A stretch of 64,000 bases of DNA from assembly GCF_030824335.1 (NCBI RefSeq), contig NZ_JAVBXX010000013.1, positions 1 through 64,000 of the forward strand, read 5' to 3'. The DNA is from Azonexus sp. (GTDB taxonomy: Bacteria > Pseudomonadota > Gammaproteobacteria > Burkholderiales > Rhodocyclaceae). The notes under the pieces are model-generated. The model was not told the origin of the DNA and made no database searches. It worked only from the letters and a program-made list of their open reading frames with translations. Both the position numbers and the translations under genes were made by a program. Shown here piece by piece: positions 35,049 to 46,380 of the stretch. Numbering within the stretch: position 1 is the first letter of the stretch; every line of letters starts with the position of its first letter.

Positions 35049-36407
35049 ATGACCATGCGACACCTGCTTCCCGTTTTACTTGCTCCCTGGCTGTTGACCG
35101 CAGCTTTAGCCAATCCCTACGAGACCACGCTGGACAACGGCCTGCGCATTATCGTCAAGGAAGACAATCGCGCCCCGACAGCCGTGCACATGGTCTGGTA
35201 CCGGATCGGCAGCATGGACGAAGTCGATGGCACCTCCGGCGTCGCTCACGTACTAGAACACATGATGTTCAAAGGCACGCCAAGCGTCGGCCCCGGCGAG
35301 TTCAACAAGCGCGTCGCGGCCGCCGGTGGGCGTGACAATGCCTTCACCAGCCGCGACTACACGGCGTATTTCCAACAGATTCCGAAAGAGAAGCTGGACG
35401 AAATGATGCAGCTCGAAGCTGACCGCATGCGCCACCTGACGGTCGATCCGAAGGAATTCGCGCAGGAAATCAAGGTTGTCATGGAAGAGCGCCGCATGCG
35501 CACCGACGACAATCCACAGTCCAAGCTGTTCGAACAGATGAACGCTGCCGCCTTCCAGGCGCATCCGTACCGCCGGCCGATCATCGGCTGGATGAGCGAC
35601 CTGGAAACGATGACCGCGGCCGACGCCAAGGCCTGGTACGACACTTGGTACGTGCCAAACAATGCTTACGTCGTGGTGTCCGGCGACGTGAAGCATCAGG
35701 AAGTCTTCGCCCTGGCAAAAAAACACTACGGCGCACTGCCCAGCCGTGACTTGCCGCCCCGCAAGGCGCAGGTCGAACCGCGCCAGGAAGGCACGCGCAA
35801 GCTGACGGTCAAGGCGCCGGCCGAACTGCCGGTGCTGATCATGGGCTACAAGGCACCGATCATCCGCGACCCGAAAACCGATCAAGACCCTTACGCGCTG
35901 CAGATTCTCGCCGCCATTCTCGACGGCCACGACGCCGCCCGCTTCAACAAGAAGCTGGTGCGCGAAGACAAGGTCGCCCTGTCGGCCGGCATCGACTACG
36001 ACAACACGGCACGCGGCCCGGGCATGCTGTTCCTTTACGGCAGCCCGTCGGAAGGGCGCAGTGTCGATGATCTGGAAGCTGCGCTGCGCGCCGAGATCAA
36101 GCGTATCCAGGAAACCGGCGTCAGCGAAACCGAATTGAAGCGCACCAAGGCGCAACTGGTCGCCGGGCAGGTCTACAAGCTCGACTCGATGTTCGGCCAG
36201 GCCATGGAAGTCGGCCAGATGGAAGCCGTCGGCCTGCACTGGAAGGACGTCGACGTGATGCTGGCCAAGTTGCAGCAGGTCAGTGCCGCCGATGTTCAGG
36301 CCGTGGCGAAAAAGTATTTCAACGACGATGCGCTGACCATCGGCATCCTCGATCCGCAACCGCTGGACGGCAAGCCACGCCGCCCCGGCGTCGCCATCCG
36401 TCATTGA
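35049..36407 (+). CDS. Periplasmic M16 zinc peptidase, catalytic member
   Basis: 452 residues from ATG 35049, with a signal peptide (about 1-22). The inverted zinc motif HVLEHMMF (HxxEH, about 68-75) and the downstream glutamate region EIKVVMEERRMR (about 143-154) are intact. It belongs to the pitrilysin/processing-peptidase family. The following gene encodes a second M16 protein without the zinc motif, so the two probably form a heterodimer like mitochondrial processing peptidase. It is divergent from ftsY. Confidence 0.92.
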   Translation: MTMRHLLPVLLAPWLLTAALANPYETTLDNGLRIIVKEDNRAPTAVHMVWYRIGSMDEVDGTSGVAHVLEHMMFKGTPSVGPGEFNKRVAAAGGRDNAFTSRDYTAYFQQIPKEKLDEMMQLEADRMRHLTVDPKEFAQEIKVVMEERRMRTDDNPQSKLFEQMNAAAFQAHPYRRPIIGWMSDLETMTAADAKAWYDTWYVPNNAYVVVSGDVKHQEVFALAKKHYGALPSRDLPPRKAQVEPRQEGTRKLTVKAPAELPVLIMGYKAPIIRDPKTDQDPYALQILAAILDGHDAARFNKKLVREDKVALSAGIDYDNTARGPGMLFLYGSPSEGRSVDDLEAALRAEIKRIQETGVSETELKRTKAQLVAGQVYKLDSMFGQAMEVGQMEAVGLHWKDVDVMLAKLQQVSAADVQAVAKKYFNDDALTIGILDPQPLDGKPRRPGVAIRH

Positions 36408-36418
36408 GCAAAATCATC

Positions 36419-37704
36419 ATGAAACCACTGTTGACCGCAATATTTGCCCTTTTCATCAGCCACGCCGCCCAGGCCGGCGTCGCCATCGAACACTGGACCA
36501 CCGCCAACGGCGCCCGCGTCCATTTCGTCGCGGCGCGCAGCCTGCCCATGCTCGACGTGCAGATCGATTTCGCTGCCGGCTCGATGTTCGACCCGGCCGA
36601 CAAAGCCGGGCTCGCCGCGCTGACCCGGGGCATTCTCGACCTTGGAGCGGCTGAGCGGGACGAGACCTTGATCTCAGAACAACTGGCCGATCTCGGCGCC
36701 GTCCTCGGCGGCGGTGCCGACACCGACCGTGCCAGCGTCACGCTGCGTACCCTGTCAGCCAAGGACAAGCTGGAACCGGCATTGGCCATCCTGCGCGATA
36801 TCCTGCGCCAGCCGCGCTTCGATGCTGCCATTCTCGAACGCGAAAAGACCCGCACCATCACCAGCCTGAAGGAGGCGATGACGCGCCCCGACAGTATTGC
36901 CGGCAAGGCTTTCTGGGAAGCGCTTTATCCCCAGCACCCCTACGGACGGCAAGCCAGCCCGGAAAGCGTTGCGACATTGAGTCGCGCCGATCTGCTCGGC
37001 TTCCATCAGCGCCTGTACACCGCCGGCAACGCCAGCATCACGCTGGTCGGCGACCTGTCGCGTCAGCAGGCGGAACAGATTGCCGCACAACTGAGCACCG
37101 CCCTGCCCAATGGTGCTGCGCCGACGCTCCCGCCGCCCCCCGCCCCAGCCAAGGCGACGAGCCAGGCGCTGGCCCACCCGGCCAGCCAGGCCCACATTTA
37201 TCTCGGCATGCCGAGCATCGAACGCGGCCACCCGGATTATTTCCCGCTGCTCGTCGGCAATTACACGCTGGGCGGCGGTGGATTCGTCTCCCGGTTGGTC
37301 AAGGAAGTGCGCGACAAGCGCGGTTTCGCCTACAGCGTGTACTCCTACTTCGCCCCGCTGCGCCAGACCGGCCCTTTCCAGATCGGCCTGCAGACGCAGC
37401 GCAAGCAAGCGGGTGAAGCCATCAAGGTGGTGCGCGAAGTGCTGGGCGACTTCGTCAACAAGGGGCCGAGCGAGGAAGAACTGGTCGCCGCCAAGGCCAA
37501 CCTGAGCGGCAGTTTCCCGCTGCGCCTGGACAGCAACAGCAAACTGCTCGCCAATGTCGCCGCCATCGCCTTCTACAGTCTGCCACTGGATTATCTCGAC
37601 CAGTACCAGGCCAAGGTGCAGGCAGTTACGGCAGGCGACGTCAAAGCGGCATTTTCCCGCCATGTCCGACCGGCCGACCTGGTCACCGTGACGGTAGCCG
37701 CAGA

Positions 37705-37708
<4 letters not shown>
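36419..37708 (+). CDS. M16 peptidase family protein, non-catalytic partner
   Basis: 429 residues from ATG 36419 with a signal peptide (MKPLLTAIFALFISHAAQA). It has the M16 fold (AGSMFDPADKAGLAALT at about 54-70 where the zinc motif would be), but HxxEH is replaced by AGLAA, so it cannot bind zinc. The C-terminal half contains the glycine-rich substrate loop GGGGFVSRLVKEVRDKRGFAYSV. It is the likely structural subunit of the enzyme encoded just upstream. A TTG at 36404 overlapping the previous stop is an alternative start. Confidence 0.9.
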
Positions 37709-39015
<1,307 letters not shown>

Positions 39016-39030
39016 ACGCAGTCACAGACA

Positions 39031-39063
39031 AAAAAACCCGCGATGAAAATCGCGGGTTTTTTT
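39031..39063. terminator. Bidirectional terminator between ferredoxin and dynamin-like genes
   Basis: AAAAAACCCGCGAT-GAAA-ATCGCGGGTTTTTT: 14-bp arms with A and T tracts at both sides, so it can serve both convergent genes. Confidence 0.92.
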
Positions 39064-39089
39064 GCGTGGACCGCAGCATCTGGTCAAAC

Positions 39090-41036
39090 TCAGGCGGCGC
39101 GCAACTCTTCCATCTGTGCGGGGGACAACAAGTCGCGGATACGCAATTCAAAGTCGTCGAGCATAGCCAACTGCTGAGTCAGCACCTTCTCGACACTTTC
39201 CAGCTCGGCAATCCGGTCTTCCAGCGTATCGGTCGCCTGGTGAATGCGCTTGATACTCTCCAGACGTCGCTTCAACTGGATCTGATGCTCGCGCACCTGG
39301 GTTTCCATCGGCGCCATGATCGCCCGCAGCCAGACTTCGGCATCCTTGTTCGCCCGTTCAAAGGCCCGCCGAACCTGAATGGCCACTTCCTCGAAGAAAG
39401 TCTGCGTGATGTTTTTCTTGTCGTGAGTCAGCAAAGTCACCATCGTGTTCAGATGGCTGTCGCACCAAGCCTCCAGACGATCCAGTTCCTTCTCGTAGCG
39501 CAGCAGGGAAAAGGTCGTCGGCGAACCGAGTTTTAGACCATGCTCTACGGCAAACTTCTTGTACACCGCCTCCATCATGGTCAAAATCTCGTTGATTTCG
39601 TGCCCGGACAGACTGAAGGCCTCACGCGCCTGAACGAAGAAGGTGCGCATGGCGCCCGACAGGCTTTTCGAGAAACTCGCCTCAAGCATCAGTTCGCGGG
39701 TTTCTCCGGTCAGTTGGCGCAGGCGATCCAGACCGAGATGACCAAAGAGATTGTTGGTCAACGTCGAAAAAACGCTACGCACAGCGTAGTAGCGCTGCAG
39801 ACCGGACTCGAACTCTTCCTTCTCGGCCCGCACCTTGCCCATCATGTACTCAACCACACCCTTGTTCTTGCCGCGCAACTCGGTCAGTTCGGTCAACTGT
39901 TCGCACAAGCCGCCCATCCGCGAATCAAGCAAGCCACGGATGCGGCGGCTGACATCGCCGAATTCACTCTCGGCGCTGTCACAAACGATTTCACGCTTGG
40001 CCGGAATCAGTTCGCCCGACAGGGCAGATTCCAGCTCAGCCAGACGACTGCGCTCCAGTAGCACGGCATCGTTGTTGATCTTGGCGACCAAGCCCTTCTG
40101 GGCCGACACGGGAAATACCTGGTTGACCGACAAATCGAGAATACCGGCGCAACTTTGTACCTGCCGGCTGATTTCCGCGTCGATTTCCGCTTCGGTTTTC
40201 AATTCATCCCATTGCCCGTCGATCTTGTTGAGCACGACCATGCGACCACGTCGCGCCGAAGCGCCGGTGCAGATGTGCTCCTTCCAGATCGTCAGATCGG
40301 ACTGGGTTACTCCGGTGTCGGCGGCCAGGATAAACAATACGGCATGCGCATTCGGCAACATCGACAGGGTCAGTTCCGGCTCGGCACCGATGGCATTGAG
40401 GCCCGGCGTATCGAGAATGACCAGCCCCTGCTTGAGCAGCGGATGCGGGAAGTTGATCAGCGCATGACGCCAGCGCGGCACTTCGACCATGCCGTCTTCA
40501 CCAACCCGATACAGGTCGGAAGCCTGACCGACTTCAAAGCCGAGGCGCCCGGCCTCTTCCGGCGTGACACGAATGGTCTGGCTGACATGACGCAAGGCGT
40601 CCTGCATGCCTTCGGGCGAATCAACATCGAGCGGCAATACGGTCCACTCTTCCGGAAAGCGCTTGTATTCGCTGATGCCGGAATGCGATGCCCGCGTCTG
40701 GATAGGCAGCAATTCAACAGCCGGCGGCTTGCCGGCATCGTACAAAAGTTCGGTCGGACACATGGTGGTGCGCCCGGCCGAAGAGGGCAACATGCGGTCG
40801 CCGTAGTCGGCGAAGAAGATGGCGTTGATCAATTCCGACTTGCCGCGCGAGAACTCGGCGACGAAAGCGACGATCAGGCGGTCTTCGCGCAAACGATCCT
40901 GCAACTGGCTCAGGCGCAGATCGATTTGCCCATCGGATAATTCATTCTGGCCCAACCATGCCTGAAATTGGGCGATGTCGTTGGACAGCAGCGTGCGCCA
41001 CGCGGTGTAAACAGCAAATTGGTTGGCGAGCGACAT
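39090..41036 (-). CDS. Dynamin-family large GTPase
   Basis: 648 residues. GTPase motifs: P-loop AEFSRGKSELINAI (about 60-73), Thr-containing switch GRTTMCPTE (about 88-96), DTPGLNAIG (about 212-220) and NKID (about 270-273). The C-terminal half (about 340-648) is helical with charged coiled-coil segments and ends in ESVEKVLTQQLAMLDDFELR. Bacterial dynamin-like proteins remodel or protect membranes; some act in phage defence. It is a single gene, not the usual tandem pair, and is convergent with the ferredoxin gene. Confidence 0.85.
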   Translation of the reverse strand: MSLANQFAVYTAWRTLLSNDIAQFQAWLGQNELSDGQIDLRLSQLQDRLREDRLIVAFVAEFSRGKSELINAIFFADYGDRMLPSSAGRTTMCPTELLYDAGKPPAVELLPIQTRASHSGISEYKRFPEEWTVLPLDVDSPEGMQDALRHVSQTIRVTPEEAGRLGFEVGQASDLYRVGEDGMVEVPRWRHALINFPHPLLKQGLVILDTPGLNAIGAEPELTLSMLPNAHAVLFILAADTGVTQSDLTIWKEHICTGASARRGRMVVLNKIDGQWDELKTEAEIDAEISRQVQSCAGILDLSVNQVFPVSAQKGLVAKINNDAVLLERSRLAELESALSGELIPAKREIVCDSAESEFGDVSRRIRGLLDSRMGGLCEQLTELTELRGKNKGVVEYMMGKVRAEKEEFESGLQRYYAVRSVFSTLTNNLFGHLGLDRLRQLTGETRELMLEASFSKSLSGAMRTFFVQAREAFSLSGHEINEILTMMEAVYKKFAVEHGLKLGSPTTFSLLRYEKELDRLEAWCDSHLNTMVTLLTHDKKNITQTFFEEVAIQVRRAFERANKDAEVWLRAIMAPMETQVREHQIQLKRRLESIKRIHQATDTLEDRIAELESVEKVLTQQLAMLDDFELRIRDLLSPAQMEELRAA

Positions 41037-41103
41037 TAAGAGCGACCCCGGCTACATACAGGGGGTTCAATTTAGCATAAAAGTGGCCATCTTCAGCCGC
41101 CTT

Positions 41104-41937
41104 TCAGTGCTGGCAGGCATTGCAGTAATAGGTACTGCGTCCGGCCTGACGCACCTGACGAACCACGCCGCCACAGCGCAAGCAGGGTTCCCCGGCACGA
41201 TCATAGACGCCGGCCTGGATCTGGAAACATCCGGCACCGCCATCGCTATGGACGTAATCACGAATGCTGCTGCCGCCAGCCGCAATGGCATCGGACAAGG
41301 TCGCCCGGATCGCCTCGAACAGCACATCGTAGCTCAGGCGGCTGATCCGGTTGGCTGCCCGCAAAGGGGAAATCCCCGCGCGAAAAAGGCTTTCCGAGGC
41401 GTAGATATTGCCGATCCCGACCACCATATGGCTGTCCATCAAGATCGGCTTGACCGGCCCCTTGCGCCGCGAAATCGCCGCGTAGAAGCCGTCGACCGTA
41501 AAATCGGCCGACAAGGGCTCGACACCGAGCACCGCAATCAGCGGATGCGTCGCAACGGCAGATGGCGGCCCGGGCTGCCAGAGCACGACACCGAAACGGC
41601 GCGGATCGGCAAAACGCAAAATCTGGCGATCCAGCACCAGATCGAAATGATCGTGTTTTTCCGGCGCCAAGTCGGGCGGCACGAAGCGCAGGTTACCAGA
41701 CATGCCTAGGTGAATGATCAGCGTGCCTTCGACACCGTCGCGCCGGCAATCAATCAACAAATATTTGCCGCGCCGGCGCACCGCGACAATCAGGCAGCCC
41801 GGCAAAGCCTCGCGCAGCAACGGCGGAATGTCGTGGCGCAGCTTCGGCACGCGGATTGCCACGGCGCGAATCAGCGCCCCTTCGAGCTCCGGCGCGATCC
41901 CCAAACGACATACCTCGACTTCCGGCAATTCCGGCAT
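41104..41937 (-). CDS. mutM: Formamidopyrimidine-DNA glycosylase
   Basis: 277 residues. N-terminal PELPEVEVCRLGI supplies the catalytic Pro2 and Glu3; HLGMSGNLR (about 76-84), the H2TH region MDSHMVVGIGNIYASESLF (about 165-183) and the C-terminal zinc finger (CLRCG...YYCNAC) are all intact. It excises 8-oxoguanine from DNA; the Nudix protein at 19483 could act in the same pathway. It is divergent from the TPR-protein gene. Confidence 0.97.
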   Translation of the reverse strand: MPELPEVEVCRLGIAPELEGALIRAVAIRVPKLRHDIPPLLREALPGCLIVAVRRRGKYLLIDCRRDGVEGTLIIHLGMSGNLRFVPPDLAPEKHDHFDLVLDRQILRFADPRRFGVVLWQPGPPSAVATHPLIAVLGVEPLSADFTVDGFYAAISRRKGPVKPILMDSHMVVGIGNIYASESLFRAGISPLRAANRISRLSYDVLFEAIRATLSDAIAAGGSSIRDYVHSDGGAGCFQIQAGVYDRAGEPCLRCGGVVRQVRQAGRSTYYCNACQH

Positions 41938-42025
41938 GGCTTGTTCCTCTGCACAATCCCAAATAACATCGCAAACTTAACCGTTATTATGCGTTCAAAC
42001 ACGCACCCCCATCCGGAAAGCAGCC

Positions 42026-43699
42026 ATGTCGCCGAAGCATCTTGTCATCGCCCTGTCACTGGCTCTGAGCCTCGCGCCAAGCCTGCCTGCGCGGGCCGCC
42101 GAACAATCCACCGAAGACCTGCTCGGGCGCACGGTCTTTCAGGTGCTGATCGGCGAAATGGCCTTGCGTCAAGGCGCAGTCGACCTGAGCCTTGACGCCT
42201 GGTCCGACCTGGCCGAACGCACGCGCGACCCTCGGGTGATCGCCAGAGCGGTCGAAATTGCCGGATTCGCCGGACACAATGAACGCGGCCTGCGCCTCGT
42301 CCGCCTCTGGCAAAGCATCGAACCGGATTCCGAAAAAGCCCGGCAAGCGCAGGTTGCGCTATTGATCCAGGCACGCAAAATCGATCTTCTGGCCACCCCG
42401 CTGAGCGAACTGCTCAAAACGGACAAGGAGAATCTGCCGACCAACCTGCTGCAACTGAACCGCATGCTGGCGCGCATCACCGACAAGGCAGCCATTTTTG
42501 AACTGATCGAAAACCTGACCGCCCCCTATCGGGCAATACCGGAAGCGCATTTCGCCATGGCCCAGGCTGCCTTGGCCGTCGGCGACGAAAAGCGCGCCAC
42601 TGAAGAAACCGAAGCCGCCCTCAAACTGCGCCCGAACTGGGAAATCGCGGCGATTGCCCATGCCAAGCTACTCGGCCGGGCAAACATGAAAATCGCCATC
42701 GACCAGTTAACACAATTTGTCGAACGCAACCCCGGCGCCAACGATGCACGCCTGGCGCTGAGCCAGATTCTGGTCAGCGAAAAGCGCTTTGCCGAAGCAC
42801 GTCAGCATTACGAACGACTGCTCAAGAACAATCCGGACGAACCCAGCATTCTCTACCCGACAGCCATCCTTGCCCTGCAGAGCGGGGACATGGCAAGTGG
42901 CCGAGTCCAACTGGAACGTTTGCTGGAAACTTCCTTCCCGGACAAAAGCAACATCCACTATTTCCTTGGCCAAATCGCCCAGGAAGCGGAGCAAACCGAC
43001 CGGGCCATGGAACACTTTCACCAGGTCAGCACGGGCGAACGCTACATCGCAGCCCGCGCCCGCCTGGCGATTCTCCTGCTCAAACAGGGAAAACGCGACG
43101 AAGCACTGGCCTTGCTGCGCGACACACGCGGTACCAACCCCGCCGAGCGAACCCAACTAGCCCTTGCCGAGGCACAGTTGCTGCGCGAGTCTGACGACCA
43201 GGCAGGCGCCTACGCCGCACTGGAAAAGGCACTGAACAACAGCCCGGACGACCCGGAACTGCGCTACGACGCTGCATTGACCGCCGAACGACTGGGCCGC
43301 CACCAAGCACTGGAAGTCCACCTCAAGCACCTGCTGAGCCGCCACCCGGACCACCCGCACGCCCTGAACGCGCTCGGTTACTCGCTGGCCGAACGCAACG
43401 TTCGACTGGACGAAGCCGAAACACTCCTCGCCCGCGCCCTGGCGCTGGCCCCGGACGACGCCTACATCATGGACAGTATGGGTTGGTTGCAATACCGCCA
43501 GGGCCTCCTGCCCGAAGCCCTGAAAACGCTGGAAAAAGCGTATCGCATCAAGTCCGACCCGGAAATTGCCGCGCACCTGGGTGAAGTCCTGTGGGCACTC
43601 GAACGCCGCGACGAAGCCCGCAAGGTCTGGCGGGAAGCCCGCCAGCGCAATCCGGAAAACAGCGCACTGAATGCGACACTGGAAAAATTCCAGCCTTGA
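42026..43699 (+). CDS. Exported tetratricopeptide-repeat protein
   Basis: 557 residues with a signal peptide (about 1-24, ending ARAA) and roughly a dozen TPR units, e.g. AEARQHYERLLKNNPDEPSIL (about 257-277, quoted by its ends) and DEAETLLARALALAPDDAY (about 471-489). No catalytic motif. Genes of this kind commonly precede lolB and ispE in betaproteobacteria. A scaffold role in the periplasm or at the outer membrane is likely. GGAAAGCAGCC precedes the ATG. Confidence 0.87.
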   Translation: MSPKHLVIALSLALSLAPSLPARAAEQSTEDLLGRTVFQVLIGEMALRQGAVDLSLDAWSDLAERTRDPRVIARAVEIAGFAGHNERGLRLVRLWQSIEPDSEKARQAQVALLIQARKIDLLATPLSELLKTDKENLPTNLLQLNRMLARITDKAAIFELIENLTAPYRAIPEAHFAMAQAALAVGDEKRATEETEAALKLRPNWEIAAIAHAKLLGRANMKIAIDQLTQFVERNPGANDARLALSQILVSEKRFAEARQHYERLLKNNPDEPSILYPTAILALQSGDMASGRVQLERLLETSFPDKSNIHYFLGQIAQEAEQTDRAMEHFHQVSTGERYIAARARLAILLLKQGKRDEALALLRDTRGTNPAERTQLALAEAQLLRESDDQAGAYAALEKALNNSPDDPELRYDAALTAERLGRHQALEVHLKHLLSRHPDHPHALNALGYSLAERNVRLDEAETLLARALALAPDDAYIMDSMGWLQYRQGLLPEALKTLEKAYRIKSDPEIAAHLGEVLWALERRDEARKVWREARQRNPENSALNATLEKFQP

Positions 43700-44265
43700 A
43701 AAACCTGCTGATCGGGTTGTTGACCGCAAGTTTCCTTAGCGCCTGCGCCGTTGCCCCGACGCTACCGCATACACCGCGCGACGAAATCCGGAATTTCGCG
43801 GTCGACGGCCGTTTTGCGCTGAAAATCACCCACGCCGACGGACAAAACGAAACCTCGGGTGGTCGCCTGAGCTGGACACACGAAAACCGGATGGACCGCG
43901 TGCTGCTGGCCAACCCTCTGGGTATCGGCTTGGCCGAAATCGAAATAACACCCGACAAAACCCGTCTGCGCACCGGTGATGGCAAGACATTTGAAGCCGA
44001 CGATCCCGAACGCCTGATCGCCGAAGTCACCGGCCAACCCTTGCCAATCAGCCATCTGCCGGCCTGGCTGCTTGGCCGCCCAAATGGCGATGGCCACATC
44101 GAGCGCGACCCGCAGGGGCGTCCGCTCAAGCTGCAGGAAGCCGGCTGGCACATCGAATACGCCTATGAAGACGACAACCCGGACACAGCGCCGAGCCGTT
44201 TGAGCGCTTTTGGCGAAGGCATGGAACTGCGCCTGCGCATCGAAACCTGGAAAACCACCCCGTGA
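43696..44265 (+). CDS. lolB: Outer-membrane lipoprotein receptor LolB
   Basis: 189 residues from TTG 43696, overlapping the TPR gene stop. Lipobox LSAC (Cys near residue 17), then the LolB domain: NFAVDGRFALKI (about 35-46), GGRLSWTHE and LANPLGIGLAEIEI. It receives lipoproteins from LolA and inserts them into the outer membrane. It overlaps ispE by 4 bases. Confidence 0.92.
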   Translation: MKNLLIGLLTASFLSACAVAPTLPHTPRDEIRNFAVDGRFALKITHADGQNETSGGRLSWTHENRMDRVLLANPLGIGLAEIEITPDKTRLRTGDGKTFEADDPERLIAEVTGQPLPISHLPAWLLGRPNGDGHIERDPQGRPLKLQEAGWHIEYAYEDDNPDTAPSRLSAFGEGMELRLRIETWKTTP

Positions 44266-45122
44266 ACGACTTGAACCCGTGCTGGAACTGGAACAGCCAC
44301 TGGCCGGCACCGGCCAAACTCAACTTATTCCTGCATGTGGTCGGTCGGCGGGCCGATGGTTACCACCTGCTGCAAACCGTATTCCGTTTCATTGATCGCG
44401 CCGACACACTGTCCTTTTCTCCGCGCGACGACGGACAAATCGTACTCGCCACGCCGATTCCGGGCGTCCCGCCCGACAGCGACCTGACCGTGCGTGCCGC
44501 ACGCTTGTTGCAACAGCACACGGCCTGCCGGCAAGGCGCCACCATCCATCTCGACAAACAACTGCCGATGGGTGGCGGGCTGGGCGGCGGCTCATCCGAT
44601 GCTGCCACCGTATTACTCGCCCTCAACCACTTGTGGCAAACCGGTCTCGAGCGCCAAACACTGGAACAACTGGGACTGACACTAGGCGCCGACGTCCCGG
44701 TATTCGTCCATGGCCGCAATACCTTTGCCGAAGGCATCGGTGAAAACTTCAGCGACGTCGATCTGCCGGCCGCCAGCTACCTGGTCCTGCATCCTGCAGT
44801 CAACGTGCCGACGGCGGCCATTTTTGGTAGCAGCGAACTCAAACGCGACACCCCGGCCATGCAAGCGGCTGACTGGCGCCCTGGCATCGGCCACAACGAC
44901 CTGGAAGCCGTCGCCTGCACCCGTTTCCCTGAAGTTGGCGCACATCTCGCCTGGCTGAAGCAGTACTCAAGCAACGCCATGATGACCGGCTCAGGCGCCT
45001 GTGTTTTCGCCAGCTTTACCGGACGCGCAGCGGCCGAATCGGCACTCTCCAGACTACCCCAAGGCATGACAGGCTGGATTGCCGAAGGCCTCGCCGAACA
45101 TCCATTGGCAAAAATTCCATAA
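44262..45122 (+). CDS. ispE: 4-diphosphocytidyl-2-C-methyl-D-erythritol kinase
   Basis: 286 residues from GTG 44262, overlapping the lolB stop. GHMP kinase motifs: PAPAKLNLFLHVVGRRADGYH (about 16-36), the ATP loop PMGGGLGGGSSDAA (about 101-114) and MTGSGACVF (about 240-248). It phosphorylates CDP-methylerythritol in the non-mevalonate isoprenoid pathway. tRNA-Gln and prs follow, the standard order. Confidence 0.95.
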   Translation: MNDLNPCWNWNSHWPAPAKLNLFLHVVGRRADGYHLLQTVFRFIDRADTLSFSPRDDGQIVLATPIPGVPPDSDLTVRAARLLQQHTACRQGATIHLDKQLPMGGGLGGGSSDAATVLLALNHLWQTGLERQTLEQLGLTLGADVPVFVHGRNTFAEGIGENFSDVDLPAASYLVLHPAVNVPTAAIFGSSELKRDTPAMQAADWRPGIGHNDLEAVACTRFPEVGAHLAWLKQYSSNAMMTGSGACVFASFTGRAAAESALSRLPQGMTGWIAEGLAEHPLAKIP

Positions 45123-45128
45123 AAAGAC

Positions 45129-45155
45129 TGGACAACAGAAGAATCGCACTATAGA
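45129..45155 (+). promoter_or_regulatory. Sigma-70 promoter of tRNA-Gln (and prs)
   Basis: TGGACA (45129-45134) and TATAGA (45150-45155) with 15 bases between; transcription would start near 45163, about 34 bases before the tRNA. Spacing is short but both boxes are good. Confidence 0.5.
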
Positions 45156-45196
45156 ATTTGCGCCTCGTTTGAACGCGAACCCGTTCAACGACCCGC

Positions 45197-45273
45197 TGGG
45201 GAGTCGCCAAGTTGGTCAAGGCACCGGATTTTGATTCCGGCATTCGAAGGTTCGAATCCTTCCTCCTCAGCCA
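45197..45273 (+). tRNA. tRNA-Gln (anticodon TTG)
   Basis: 77 bases including encoded CCA. Acceptor TGGGGAG pairs with CTCCTCA (one G-T); the anticodon arm CCGGA-TTTTGAT-TCCGG places TTG at the anticodon; the T arm is AAGGTTCGAATCCTT. The 5' T is typical of tRNA-Gln. Confidence 0.96.
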
Positions 45274-45362
45274 GTTTCCTTCGGGCAGGTCGCAAGCCTG
45301 CCCGATTTTCATTGTGGCGGACGAAAAGCAAGCCTATGCAAAAAGTCCGGAGGAATGCGGTA

Positions 45363-46313
45363 ATGGCCTACAACAGCCTGATGGTCTTCACCGGCAACGC
45401 CAACCCAAAACTGGCCGCCGACGTCGCAGAACAACTCAACGTAGACCTTGGCCGCGCCAATGTCGGCCGTTTTTCCGACGGCGAAGTCAGCGTTGAATTG
45501 CAGGAGCATGTCCGCGGACGCGACATTTTTGTCCTGCAATCCACCTGCGCCCCGACCAATGACAACCTGATGGAACTCCTGGTCATGGTCGACTCGCTGA
45601 AACGCGCTTCAGCCGGCCGCATCACCGCTGCCATCCCCTATTTCGGTTACGCCCGCCAGGATCGCCGCTCGCGTTCCTCACGCGTGCCCATCGCCGCCAA
45701 GCTGGTCGCCAACATGCTGGCTGCCTCCGGCGTTGACCGCGTGCTGACCATGGACCTGCACGCCGAACAGATTCAAGGCTTCTTCGACATTCCGGTCGAC
45801 AATATTTACGCCCTGCCGATTCTGCTTGACGACATCATGAAGCAGAATTACGTCAATCCGATGGTCGTCTCGCCGGACCACGGCGGCGTCGTACGCGCCC
45901 GCTCGCTGGCCAAGCGCCTCGAATGCGACCTGGCGATCATCGACAAGCGCCGCCCGAAAGCCAACGTTTCGGAAGTCATGAACATCATCGGCGAAGTCGA
46001 CGGCCGTACCTGCATCATCATGGACGACATGGTCGACACTGCCGGCACGCTGTGCAAGGCCGCCACCGCGCTGAAAGCCAATGGCGCCAGCAAGGTCGTC
46101 GCCTACTGCACGCACCCGGTGCTGTCAGGCCCGGCGATCGAACGCCTCAACGACTCTGATCTTGATGCCCTGGTCGTCACCGATACCATTCCGCTGCGCG
46201 ACGATGCCGCTGCCTGCCCGCGCATCCGCCAGCTTTCCGTGGCCGACATCATGGCCGAAACCATTCGCCGGATCAGCAACGACGATTCCGTTTCGTCGCT
46301 GTTCATCGACTAA
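45363..46313 (+). CDS. prs: Ribose-phosphate pyrophosphokinase
   Basis: 316 residues from ATG 45363 ([18 protein letters not shown]), nine bases after GGAGG; an ATG at 45336 contains that site and is less likely. [27 protein letters not shown] (about 130-146) and the PRPP loop [12 protein letters not shown] (about 218-229) are intact. It makes PRPP for nucleotide, His and Trp synthesis. Confidence 0.97.
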   Translation: MAYNSLMVFTGNANPKLAADVAEQLNVDLGRANVGRFSDGEVSVELQEHVRGRDIFVLQSTCAPTNDNLMELLVMVDSLKRASAGRITAAIPYFGYARQDRRSRSSRVPIAAKLVANMLAASGVDRVLTMDLHAEQIQGFFDIPVDNIYALPILLDDIMKQNYVNPMVVSPDHGGVVRARSLAKRLECDLAIIDKRRPKANVSEVMNIIGEVDGRTCIIMDDMVDTAGTLCKAATALKANGASKVVAYCTHPVLSGPAIERLNDSDLDALVVTDTIPLRDDAAACPRIRQLSVADIMAETIRRISNDDSVSSLFID

Positions 46314-46335
46314 GTAGCTAGCAAGTTTTTTTAAC

Positions 46336-46361
46336 TTCCTGTTCTGGTCGCGGAACAGGAA
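46336..46361 (+). promoter_or_regulatory. Leader hairpin before rplY
   Basis: TTCCTGTTC-N8-GAACAGGAA: a perfect 9-bp stem between prs and rplY, ending 19 bases before the rplY start. No T-run follows directly, so attenuation or autogenous control by L25 is as likely as termination. Confidence 0.5.
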
Positions 46362-46380
46362 TCCATTCTGGAGCATCAAC

